This document shows positions 25,400 to 32,938 of a stretch of DNA of 64,000 nucleotides, piece by piece (positions within the stretch are counted from its first letter, which is position 1; the number at the start of each line of letters is the position of its first letter). The DNA is from Brucella pseudintermedia (GTDB lineage Bacteria > Pseudomonadota > Alphaproteobacteria > Rhizobiales > Rhizobiaceae): the NCBI RefSeq assembly GCF_042697365.1, contig NZ_CP137604.1. One strand, written 5' to 3'. The notes under the pieces are model-generated. The model saw only the letters and a list, made by a program, of their open reading frames with translations. It made no database searches and had not been told where the DNA came from. The position numbers and the translations under genes are program-made.

Positions 25400-25636
25400 T
25401 TAGTTTTCGTAAGAGGACGGCGAAGCGTCACCGAAGCGATGAGCCGAGCCATTCTGATAGACCGGAGCCTTCTCAATCGAGGCAGGAGCCGTGTAGTCGA
25501 CCTTCTGGCTCTGCGTGGCAACCGGCGTACGGTCATTTGCATAAAGATCGGCAGGTTCGCCGACATGCGGGTTTTCAGCAAAAGCAGCACCGGCGCTAAG
25601 GGCAACGGCAACGGCAGCAAGAGCAAACTTCTTCAT
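25400..25636 (-). CDS. Small exported protein, tandem copy 1
   Basis: About 78 residues: a signal peptide (KKFALAAVAVALSAGAAFA) and a short mature part of roughly 58 residues. This begins ENPHVGEPADLYANDRTPVA and continues QKVDYTAPASIEKAPVYQNG, ending FGDASPSSYEN. A second, nearly identical gene lies at 25887-26117. AAGGA eight bases upstream favours ATG 25636 over 25642. No cysteines and no known family that I can name; likely periplasmic or surface-exposed. The copies differ mainly in the signal peptide and a TQS insertion. Confidence 0.75.
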   Translation of the reverse strand: MKKFALAAVAVALSAGAAFAENPHVGEPADLYANDRTPVATQSQKVDYTAPASIEKAPVYQNGSAHRFGDASPSSYEN

Positions 25637-25715
25637 TTTCATAATCCTTCTTGAGCATTTTGCGGTCAAATGGACATATTCGGCTGCGCAAATGCGGTGA
25701 ATTAAGCCGCCCTTC

Positions 25716-25765
25716 GGATGGCATGGAAACCTTTCCGGGGCTCCCGGGTGGCAACCATGCCATCC
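25716..25765. repeat. Structured inverted repeat between the paralogue genes
   Basis: Perfect 11-bp arms GGATGGCATGG and CCATGCCATCC enclose an inner hairpin CCGGG-GCT-CCCGG. The element lies upstream of copy 1 (80-130 bases before its start) and downstream of copy 2. It could be a folded leader RNA, a processing site or a dispersed repeat. Confidence 0.6.
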
Positions 25766-25886
25766 ATCGGGGAGATAACTGGGTGAAGCTGGACGACTGG
25801 GAGGAATATCCAGCTCCGGAATTTAGCGGGCGTCATCGGCTGGGAGGCCACTGGCGACGCCCCCGCGTCAAGTCTTCAAAAAAGAC

Positions 25887-26117
25887 TTAGTTCTGGTAGC
25901 TCGAAGGCGATGCGTCACCGAAGCGATGAGCCGAGCCGTTCTGATAGACCGGAGCCTTCTCAATCGATGCGGGAGCCGTGTAGTCGACCTTCTGGGAAGC
26001 AACCGGGGTGCGGTCGTTTGCATAAAGATCGGCAGGTTCGCCAACGCGCGGGTTTTCAGCAAAGGCGGCACCGGCGCTAAGAGCGAGGGCAGCGGCAGCA
26101 AGAACAATCTTTTTCAT
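25887..26117 (-). CDS. Small exported protein, tandem copy 2
   Basis: About 76 residues, starting MKKIVLAAAALALSAGAAFA, with a mature part almost identical to copy 1 (ENPRVGEPADLYANDRTPVA through FGDASPSSYQN). GGAGATAGG precedes the start. The near identity of the mature parts, against different signal peptides, suggests recent duplication or gene conversion with selection on the mature sequence. Function unknown; the family appears restricted to Brucella and relatives as far as I recall. Confidence 0.75.
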   Translation of the reverse strand: MKKIVLAAAALALSAGAAFAENPRVGEPADLYANDRTPVASQKVDYTAPASIEKAPVYQNGSAHRFGDASPSSYQN

Positions 26118-26442
26118 TTTCCTATCTCCTTGGAAAGTGGAGCGGCGTTTTGTTCGTCGTTCCGATGCAGTTGAAATGGGTGACAATGAGCAAAAGTTCC
26201 AGTCACGAAAATGTTTTCTTGATCACACCTTTGTGCAGCCAATTTTATGGGCCATAAATGCAGAATTTAAAATAAACGAAAAAAACCAACGCATTATAAT
26301 AAGCGCAGGTCTTCACAAAACCGTTGTGAAAGAGTTTTTGTTCAAAAACCGCGAACAGTCTGTCCGAATATATTGTCCAATCAGAGTGAACAATCGAGCC
26401 GTTTTGTGGAGTTTCGGACAGGAAGCCGTTCAGAAATTATTT
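26118..26442. other. AT-rich intergenic region, no clear gene
   Basis: A 325-base gap between copy 2 of the small exported gene and ispE. An open plus-strand frame covers it, but it shows no recognisable family and low-complexity Lys/Asn coding, so I do not call it. The region near copy 2 should hold that gene's promoter. Confidence 0.4.
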
Positions 26443-27360
26443 TCAGGAAGGAACGCTTTGCGTCGCGGTTACGAACCAGTCAGGTCTTTCGGCTGAGAGG
26501 CGTTCAGCTACCCGTTCGGCGGCAGCAATGTTGTCGTAGATCGCGTAGCATGTCGCGCCGGAACCGGACATCTGCGCGTGAAGCGATCCGCTCTCGCGAA
26601 GCAGGTTGAGCTTGGCGCCGATTGGGGGTGCGAGTTTCAATGCCGGGGACAGGAGATCATTGCGGGTTGTTCGCAGATAAGCGCAAAGAGAGCCGATATC
26701 CGGGTGCGCGGCAAGTGCGAGCGCCGGATGGTCGCGTTTTTCAAGGGCGCGAAAAACATCCGGCGTTGCAACGGCGGTTCCGTCGTTGACGAGCAGCATG
26801 GGCAAGGCGGGGAAACCGGCAACCGGGGCCAGCTCTTCACCGATGCCGCGTGCGGCAAGCGGCGTCCCCTTCGATGCACCATGCAGGCACATCGGCAGGT
26901 CCGCGCCAAGGCCGAGGCCGATAGAGGCAAGCCGCTCGAAACCGAGATCAAGGCTCCACAACTCGTCAAGCGCGAGCAGGGTTGCGGCTGCGTCGCTCGA
27001 TCCGCCGCCGATGCCCGAAGCTATCGGAAGATTTTTTTCCAGATGGATCGCGACGGGCGGCAGAACCTGCCGCGTCTCACCGCGCAGCGCCTCGCGGGCC
27101 CTGAGAACCAGATTGCCGCCGTCGAGCGGCACGCCAGATGCGAAAGGACCGCTGACGGTAAAGCTGTCCTCTTGCGCAAGTTCGATGCGTATGACGTCGC
27201 CATGGCGGGCGAAGACCACCAGCATGTCGAGCAGATGATAGCCATCGTCACGACGTCCCGTCACATGCAGCGCGAGATTGATCTTGGCGGGAGCCAGACG
27301 CGTCACCGCACGCGTAGCCCCGGCATTCGCGGGCGTTTTGGCTTTCAAGGAAACAGTCAT
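26443..27360 (-). CDS. ispE: 4-diphosphocytidyl-2-C-methyl-D-erythritol kinase
   Basis: A 305-residue GHMP kinase that phosphorylates CDP-methylerythritol in the MEP isoprenoid pathway. The N-terminal substrate motif APAKINLALHV and the glycine-rich ATP loop PIASGIGGGSSDAA are clear, as is the C-terminal AQMSGSGATCYAIY. Dxs (60.1 kb) catalyses the first step of the same pathway and is elsewhere in the window. It lies downstream of a 61-residue membrane-protein gene on the same strand. Confidence 0.95.
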   Translation of the reverse strand: MTVSLKAKTPANAGATRAVTRLAPAKINLALHVTGRRDDGYHLLDMLVVFARHGDVIRIELAQEDSFTVSGPFASGVPLDGGNLVLRAREALRGETRQVLPPVAIHLEKNLPIASGIGGGSSDAAATLLALDELWSLDLGFERLASIGLGLGADLPMCLHGASKGTPLAARGIGEELAPVAGFPALPMLLVNDGTAVATPDVFRALEKRDHPALALAAHPDIGSLCAYLRTTRNDLLSPALKLAPPIGAKLNLLRESGSLHAQMSGSGATCYAIYDNIAAAERVAERLSAERPDWFVTATQSVPS

Positions 27361-27434
27361 TTCTGATTACGGGCCGGAGCACAGGAAAACATGGCGATCA
27401 TGCCGCTTCATCGGCGATTCCTCGTGAAGGCAGG

Positions 27435-27620
27435 TCAGTCCTTCTTGACGTAATATTCGCCGGTTTTAGGGTCCTGCACCAATGTGCCGTGAGCCCTGTT
27501 TTGCGCTTCCTTTTCCGCCTGACGCACACGCTGCGAGACGCGCGAGGCTTCGCGCTTGAATGAGCGGTAGCCGTACCAGGCGGCGGCAATGATCAGCAGC
27601 AGAAAAATGAGCTGGGGCAT
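27435..27620 (-). CDS. Conserved small membrane protein
   Basis: A 61-residue protein: an N-terminal transmembrane helix (PQLIFLLLIIAAAWYGY), a basic amphipathic linker and a C-terminal LVQDPKTGEYYVKKD. That ending recurs in small proteins of many Rhizobiales and looks like a zinc-free ribbon or interaction tail. It sits between ispE and the S49 peptidase on the same strand. Function unknown; the GAGG site close to the ATG supports the start. Confidence 0.75.
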   Translation of the reverse strand: MPQLIFLLLIIAAAWYGYRSFKREASRVSQRVRQAEKEAQNRAHGTLVQDPKTGEYYVKKD

Positions 27621-27798
27621 GGCCTCAAGTCCTTAAGGTTGCGCATCGGATTGCCGGATCGCGAAGGCCGAAACGCCGGATGTTCATGGAGGGGCGGGAA
27701 GCGGCCCGCCCCGCTTTCTGACACCATATCATGGTGAAACGAAGGAATTCAAAGCATTGGTTGGAAAATCGGCGGTGTTTTTCGCCACCACGTTGTTT

Positions 27799-28683
27799 TC
27801 AAAGGCCGTAACGTGCCCAAAGCGCTTTTTCCTCTGCAACCGAAAGCAGGCCGTCGCCGAGATGCGCGGCAATGGAAGCCGGTTCAAGATTGCCCAACGC
27901 CCCATTCACGGCCATGTCGACGCCGGGGACCTTGCGTCCCAGAAGGCCGCGCTTCTGTTCGACCAGCTTCAGCTTCACCTTGTCGCCATAGGTCTTGCGC
28001 AGGAAGCTGCGCATATCGCCAAGCCCGTCGATCAGGCCAAGCTGGTGCGCCCTGATGCCTGTCCAGAACAGCCCGGTAAACAGGTCGTCGTCGTCCGCGA
28101 GCTTGGCTCCGCGGCGCTCTTTCACCATGTCGATGAAGGTTTCGTGGATTTCGAGCTGCAAGGATTTGAGCCGCTCGATATCGGCTTTCTTTTCCGGCTG
28201 GAAGGGATCGAGCGTCACCTTGTTGGAGCCTGCCGTATAGACGCGGCGCTCCACGCCGATCTTCTTCAGAAGTTCAGGGAAACCGAACGAGGCCGACACC
28301 ACGCCGATAGAGCCGACGATGGACGATGGATCGGCGATGATCTCATCCCCCGCCAGTGCAACCATGTAACCGCCCGAGGCGGCGACATCCTCGACGAAGA
28401 TGAAAACCTTCTTCTGATGTTCTGCGGCAAGATCGCGGATGCGCCGGTAGATCAGCCGGGATTGTACCGGCGAACCGCCGGGGGAATTGAGCGAAATGGC
28501 GACGGCGGGCGCTTCCTTGTCGGTGAATGCCTTTTCAAGGACCGTCGCCGCCGACGCCAGTGAGAGCATCGGTCGGAAGGCAGAGCCACCAGACATGATG
28601 GCGCCATGCAGTCGCACGACTGGTATTTCGATGGAAACCGGGCGGAAGCGGCGCGGTAAAAGGCGCGTCAATAAACCGGGCAA
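27799..28683 (-). CDS. S49-family signal peptide peptidase-like protease
   Basis: About 294 residues. Catalytic serine in VAASGGYMVALAGDEI and the lysine in GSNKVTLDPF match the SppA/SohB Ser-Lys dyad; the ISLNSPGGSP motif forms the oxyanion wall. The N-terminus is a short basic stretch rather than a clear helix, so membrane association is uncertain. A TTG start at 28683 is preferred because AGGAG stands six bases ahead; a longer frame to 28746 has no such site. Expected to degrade signal peptides or other membrane fragments. Confidence 0.85.
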   Translation of the reverse strand: MPGLLTRLLPRRFRPVSIEIPVVRLHGAIMSGGSAFRPMLSLASAATVLEKAFTDKEAPAVAISLNSPGGSPVQSRLIYRRIRDLAAEHQKKVFIFVEDVAASGGYMVALAGDEIIADPSSIVGSIGVVSASFGFPELLKKIGVERRVYTAGSNKVTLDPFQPEKKADIERLKSLQLEIHETFIDMVKERRGAKLADDDDLFTGLFWTGIRAHQLGLIDGLGDMRSFLRKTYGDKVKLKLVEQKRGLLGRKVPGVDMAVNGALGNLEPASIAAHLGDGLLSVAEEKALWARYGL

Positions 28684-28750
28684 GGTGAACTCCTGGCGAC
28701 TAAAAAAACATTCAGCGGGAAATGTAGGAACAAATATTGCAAACACAAAG

Positions 28751-28780
28751 AAAACCGCCCGGAAATTCGTGTCCGGGCGG
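28751..28780 (-). terminator. Terminator of nhaA
   Basis: Perfect 9-bp GC-rich stem (CCGCCCGGA with TCCGGGCGG) with TTTTCTTTG following on the minus strand, 12 bases past the nhaA stop. Confidence 0.9.
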
Positions 28781-28791
28781 CATTCGTTTCG

Positions 28792-29973
28792 TCAGGCGTT
28801 TTTCGGCTTGGCGACCAGCCGCAGCAGAATATAGCCGCAGATCGCCGACAGGCCAGAACCGGCTAGCACGCCGATCTTGGTTTCCGCCTGCATGAGGTCG
28901 GAGGGGAACGAGAGAAGCCCGATAAAGATGCTCATCGTGAAGCCGATGCCGCACAGGATCGCCACGCCGTAAAGCTGCGTCCATGTGGCGCCAAGCGGTT
29001 TTTGCGCAAGACCGGTCTTGATCGCGAGCCAGGCTGCCCCGAATACGCCAAGCTGCTTGCCGATGAACAGGCCAAGCATGATGCCAAGCGTGAGCGTGTC
29101 CCACATGACCGAAGCGTCGAGGCCGGCAAACGATATGCCCGCATTGGCGAAGCCGAAAATCGGCACGATGATGAAGGCGACGGGCTTGGCCAGCGCATGT
29201 TCCAGCACATGCAGCGGCGAAGACATGTCGTCAGGCTTTCCAGGCGCGGGCTTGAGCGGGATCATCAGCGCGGTCACCACACCGGCAACCGTTGCATGAA
29301 CGCCGGAATTCAGCACGAAGAACCACAGAACGGCGCCGCCGATCAGGTAGGGCAGGAGCTTCATCACGCCCATGCGATTCATGATGAGCAGAACGACGGC
29401 GGCAGCAAAAGCGCCGCCGAGATAGGTCATGGAGATTTCGGCCGTGTAGAAAATGGCGATGATGACGACAGCCGCCAGATCGTCCAGAATTGCGAGTGTC
29501 GCCAGAAACACCTTGAGGCTCGAGGGAACCCGCGATCCCAGAAGCGACAGAACGCCGAGCGCAAAGGCGATATCCGTTGCGGAGGGCACCGCCCAGCCGC
29601 GCAGCTTGGCGGGATCGTGCCAGTTGAGCGCGGCGAAGATGATGGCTGGCAGGATGACGCCGCCAGCGGCGGCAATGCCGGGCAACATGCGGTTTGGCCA
29701 GCTTGCCAGCTGTCCGTCGAGAAATTCACGTTTGATTTCCAGCCCCACGAGAAGGAAAAACACCGCCATCAGGGCGTCGTTGATCCAGTGAGAAAGGCTG
29801 AGCGGTCCGATATAAAGGTGCAACGCTTCGAAATAGGCGTGCGAGAATGGAGAGTTCGCCACGATGAGCGCGAGCGCTGCCGCCGCCATCAGGCTGATGC
29901 CGCCCGCGGATTCGCTGTCCAGGAAGCGCCGCATGATTGATACGGGGCGGCTGTGGTTCGAGCTATGATTCAT
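28792..29973 (-). CDS. nhaA: Na+/H+ antiporter NhaA
   Basis: A 393-residue inner-membrane antiporter that exchanges Na+ for H+ and regulates internal pH and sodium. About twelve transmembrane segments; the ion-binding segment VPSATDIAFALGVLSLLG and the LAILDDLAAVVIIAIFYT pair of aspartates match NhaA. Stand-alone gene with its own terminator. It lies between the S49 peptidase and the VOC gene. Confidence 0.95.
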   Translation of the reverse strand: MNHSSNHSRPVSIMRRFLDSESAGGISLMAAAALALIVANSPFSHAYFEALHLYIGPLSLSHWINDALMAVFFLLVGLEIKREFLDGQLASWPNRMLPGIAAAGGVILPAIIFAALNWHDPAKLRGWAVPSATDIAFALGVLSLLGSRVPSSLKVFLATLAILDDLAAVVIIAIFYTAEISMTYLGGAFAAAVVLLIMNRMGVMKLLPYLIGGAVLWFFVLNSGVHATVAGVVTALMIPLKPAPGKPDDMSSPLHVLEHALAKPVAFIIVPIFGFANAGISFAGLDASVMWDTLTLGIMLGLFIGKQLGVFGAAWLAIKTGLAQKPLGATWTQLYGVAILCGIGFTMSIFIGLLSFPSDLMQAETKIGVLAGSGLSAICGYILLRLVAKPKNA

Positions 29974-30180
29974 TGGTTCCCGTTGCCTGCTCTGTTGTTT
30001 GTTGTTTCGCTTTTTCGGAAAAGGGCGGCTGGGAGCCGCAGAACGAAAATTGCGGTTTAGAGATATTGGCTGGAATCCACGGTTTCAATCAAAATCGCCC
30101 GTTTTCGTCCGAAATCGTCGGGTCTGGCCGCCGGAACTTATGGAATGCTGCCGTGTTATCCGATCCGGGAGGAGACCACG

Positions 30181-30522
30181 ATGGTGCTCACAACGATTGT
30201 CGCCCAATTAAGTTGTTCCGAACTCGACCGTAGTACCGAATGGTTTGCCGCGATCTTCGACCGCAACCCGGACGCGCGGCCCATGCAGGGGCTGGCGGAA
30301 TGGCATCACGGACCCTGCGCGGGCTTTCAGCTTTACCAGAACCCGGCCGATGCGGGGCACGGTACGCTGACGCTGATCGTCGGCGATGTGCGCGCCGAAC
30401 ATGCCCGGCTTTCCTTCGACGGGATTCGCCCAGGAAGCATCGAGGACGCCGACTATATGATGATTCTGAAATTGCGCGACCCGGACCGCAATCTGGTCGT
30501 GCTGGCCCAGCCAAGACGTTAG
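30181..30522 (+). CDS. VOC-superfamily (glyoxalase-like) protein
   Basis: About 113 residues of the vicinal-oxygen-chelate fold: a beta-alpha-beta pair with ELDRSTEWFAAIF and the closing LRDPDRNLVVLAQP. Metal ligands are not obvious, so the catalytic role is unclear; many small VOC proteins bind ligands rather than catalyse. GGAGGAG precedes the ATG at 30181. It ends in a half copy of the GCGCATC repeat and then meets the methyltransferase gene head-on. Confidence 0.75.
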   Translation: MVLTTIVAQLSCSELDRSTEWFAAIFDRNPDARPMQGLAEWHHGPCAGFQLYQNPADAGHGTLTLIVGDVRAEHARLSFDGIRPGSIEDADYMMILKLRDPDRNLVVLAQPRR

Positions 30523-30523
30523 A

Positions 30524-30546
30524 GCGCATCCCGAAAAGTGTGAAAC
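30524..30546. repeat. Partial copy of a GCGCATC-type palindromic repeat
   Basis: Begins GCGCATCCCGAAAAGTG and matches the left half of the full element at 42806-42848, but the right half is lost or diverged. It sits two bases after the VOC stop. Such repeats are spread over Brucella and related genomes. Confidence 0.6.
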
Positions 30547-30553
30547 GCTTACT

Positions 30554-31336
30554 CTAAATGAGGGCATCAAGCCCGTTATTGATGCCATCGGCGCGCGGCG
30601 TGAAGCCATGGCCTTCACTGCCGTGGAGGACGAGAGCCGGCATCAGCGAGAGGCCGGCGCGGCTCCCGCGTATGCCTGTCACGACGATGCGGATTGCCGC
30701 CACATCGGGACGCGGCTGGACCGGAACGATTCGCAGGCCCCCGAACCGCCCTGACAGTGCGTCGAGAATGGGGGAAATGGAACCGGGGCGGGCGATGATC
30801 GCAATGCCGCCGCCCGGTTTGACGATCGCTGCCGCGGTGCGAACCCATTGTTCGAACATGCCTTCGGGCATGACATGCGCTTCCGCCTTCAGGGGGTCGG
30901 GCGTGCTGCGATCCCGCGCTTCGTTGAAGGGCGGATTCATGATGGCGAAATCGAAGCTGTTGTCGGCAAGTCCGGCGGCGATGCGCGCCTTGCCTTTGAG
31001 CGATACGTCGGCTTCGATCACGCCGATGCGGTCCGCCAGACCGGCATTCAGCGGATGGCTGATGCTCTTGCGGGCAAAACCGGCCATGAAAGCCGAACGC
31101 TCGACAAGGGTGATATTGGCGTGGGGGCAGCGGGCGGCGACGGCAAGTCCCGCGGCACCGGCACCGCTGCCGAGATCCGCAACTCGCCCGGCAAAGCCGT
31201 TTGGTACTGCGCTTGCCAGAATCATCGCATCCACGCCGGAGCGATGGCCTTTCAATGCGGGCTGAACGAGATGAAATGTCCCACGATGGAACACATCGAG
31301 GGTTTCTCCAGCCTCATTTTCGGTTTCCGGATTCAT
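30554..31336 (-). CDS. tRNA1(Val) adenine-N6 methyltransferase-like (TrmN6 family)
   Basis: A 260-residue class I SAM methyltransferase. SAM motif I is VADLGSGAGAAGLAVA and the catalytic NPPF motif (MNPPFNEARD) marks an N6-adenine or related methylase. It is close to TrmN6/YfiC in length and order. The start overlaps the stop of the DUF2007 gene by four bases, so the two are translationally coupled. The tRNA target is inferred by family. Confidence 0.8.
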   Translation of the reverse strand: MNPETENEAGETLDVFHRGTFHLVQPALKGHRSGVDAMILASAVPNGFAGRVADLGSGAGAAGLAVAARCPHANITLVERSAFMAGFARKSISHPLNAGLADRIGVIEADVSLKGKARIAAGLADNSFDFAIMNPPFNEARDRSTPDPLKAEAHVMPEGMFEQWVRTAAAIVKPGGGIAIIARPGSISPILDALSGRFGGLRIVPVQPRPDVAAIRIVVTGIRGSRAGLSLMPALVLHGSEGHGFTPRADGINNGLDALI

Positions 31337-31557
31337 CGATCGCGCAGTTCATGTTCAATCTTGGCATCGATCAGAATTTGCCGCGCTTCTTCAAGCTGGT
31401 CTTCGCTGACGAGCAGGCGGCGCGGCAATACGCCGAGAGATCCTTCGATGATGCTCATATTCGTGTCGGCAATGAAATAAGCGATCCCGGCCTCTTTCAT
31501 CAAGGCTTCGGCGAAGGACAGAAGAACGGAATCATTCGTGCGGATAAGTTCGATCAT
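31333..31557 (-). CDS. DUF2007-family small protein
   Basis: About 74 residues with the DUF2007 pattern (LSFAEALMKEAGIAYFIADTN, then LLVSEDQLEEARQIL). The fold is a putative signal-transducing ferredoxin-like domain. Its stop overlaps the methyltransferase start. A longer frame to 31695 has no support. Function unknown, but the pairing with a methyltransferase recurs in alphaproteobacteria as I recall. Confidence 0.82.
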   Translation of the reverse strand: MIELIRTNDSVLLSFAEALMKEAGIAYFIADTNMSIIEGSLGVLPRRLLVSEDQLEEARQILIDAKIEHELRDR

Positions 31558-31720
31558 GCGAACACTTTGTAGCGAATGCACCGCATTGACAACAGCTTCC
31601 TTCAATGGTGAACAGGCGTCGGAAGTGTAATGCTCAGGAGTGCTTAGACCGTGCTTTGGAGGCAGTTGCGACTTGAGCAATCCGGTCCGTTTCAATAATG
31701 TGGCCGGGCAGCTAGGAGAA

Positions 31721-32743
31721 ATGGCATTGGGTGTGGTTCTGAATCTGGACGGTAAAAAGAAACAGGAAGGATCGGTTCAACCGCTTGTCGATCTGACGAA
31801 AGCCGATATGGCGCGGGTGAACGAGATGATCCTTTCCCGGGCCGGGTCCGATGTCGAAATGATACCGGAAGTTGCCAATCATCTGATTTCCTCCGGCGGC
31901 AAGCGCCTGCGTCCCATGATGACGCTCGCAGCCGCCCGCATGTTCGGCTACGAAGGCGATGGCCATGTGCGCCTCGCGACCGCCGTGGAATTCATGCACA
32001 CCGCAACGCTTCTGCATGACGATGTGGTTGATGAAAGCGACCTGCGCCGCGGCAAGAGCACGGCGCGCATGATCTGGGGCAATCAGGCGAGCGTTCTCGT
32101 CGGCGATTTCCTCCTCGGGCAGGCCTTCAAGATGATGGTCGACGTCGGCTCGCTCGACGCACTCGATGTTCTGGCAACCTCGGCTTCCGTGATTGCCGAA
32201 GGCGAGGTGATGCAGCTTGCCGCCGCCAAGAACATGGAAACCACCGAAGACGAATATCTGGCGGTGATCAAGGCCAAGACCGCTGCGCTGTTCTCGGCTG
32301 CCGGCGAAGTTGGCCCGATCATCGCGGGCGCGCGGCCAGCGGATCGCGCAGCCTTGCGCGATTACGGCCTCAATCTCGGCCTTGCCTTCCAGCTTGTCGA
32401 TGACGCGCTCGATTATGGCGGCTCGGCTGCCGATCTCGGCAAGAACACCGGCGACGATTTCCGCGAAGGCAAGATTACCCTTCCGGTGATTCTGAGCTAT
32501 CGCCGCGGCACCGACGATGAACGCGCTTTCTGGAAGCACGCGATCGAGGAAGGGGCCAGCGACGACGCCTCGCTTGAAAAAGCCATCGGTCTGATGACGA
32601 AGCACGGCGCGCTTTCCGACACGGTGCAGCGCGCGCGCCATTTCGGCGAGATTGCACGCGATGCTCTGGCGCCTTTGAAGGCGACGCCGCAGAAGGATGC
32701 GCTCATCGAAGTCATCGATTTCTGCATCAGCCGCGTGAACTGA
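31721..32743 (+). CDS. ispB: Long-chain trans-polyprenyl diphosphate synthase (ubiquinone side chain)
   Basis: About 340 residues. Head-to-tail prenyl transferase that extends farnesyl diphosphate for the quinone side chain; ubiquinone-10 is usual in this group, so decaprenyl length is likely. The two Asp-rich motifs are visible: LLHDDVVDESDLRRG and LVDDALDYGG. SSGGKRLRPMM binds isopentenyl diphosphate. Divergent from the DUF2007 pair. UbiA, which uses its product, is at 47.1 kb. AGGAG precedes the ATG at only about two bases, so expression may be low. Confidence 0.92.
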   Translation: MALGVVLNLDGKKKQEGSVQPLVDLTKADMARVNEMILSRAGSDVEMIPEVANHLISSGGKRLRPMMTLAAARMFGYEGDGHVRLATAVEFMHTATLLHDDVVDESDLRRGKSTARMIWGNQASVLVGDFLLGQAFKMMVDVGSLDALDVLATSASVIAEGEVMQLAAAKNMETTEDEYLAVIKAKTAALFSAAGEVGPIIAGARPADRAALRDYGLNLGLAFQLVDDALDYGGSAADLGKNTGDDFREGKITLPVILSYRRGTDDERAFWKHAIEEGASDDASLEKAIGLMTKHGALSDTVQRARHFGEIARDALAPLKATPQKDALIEVIDFCISRVN

Positions 32744-32777
32744 CCGGCCAGCATTCTTGCAGTCCGGCAATATGCAG

Positions 32778-32806
32778 GAAAAGCACCGCTCACGGATGCT
32801 TTTCTT
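32778..32806 (+). terminator. Terminator after the polyprenyl synthase
   Basis: Stem GAAAAGCA with TGCTTTTC around a GC-rich loop, ending in TTGCC. A short stem but correctly placed before the next gene. Confidence 0.5.
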
Positions 32807-32938
32807 GCCCCGCCATCCCAAAAAGGCCATGCTTGGGGTGCCTTTTCCGGTAAAAGGACGGCGGGCCCGGCACTTCGGAATTCTTGCGGTTTGCTTTCCG
32901 TTATCTGTCACAGGGATTTGAAAAGAGGATAGGGCTTT

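Noticed and set aside
25651..25890. Plus-strand 79-codon frame between the tandem small genes
   Set aside because: Its sequence includes the inverted-repeat element and no start signal; better explained as spacer.
26137..26496. Plus-strand frame across the gap before ispE
   Set aside because: No recognisable family, no ribosome-binding site, AT-rich sequence that stays open by chance, and it runs into the antisense of ispE.
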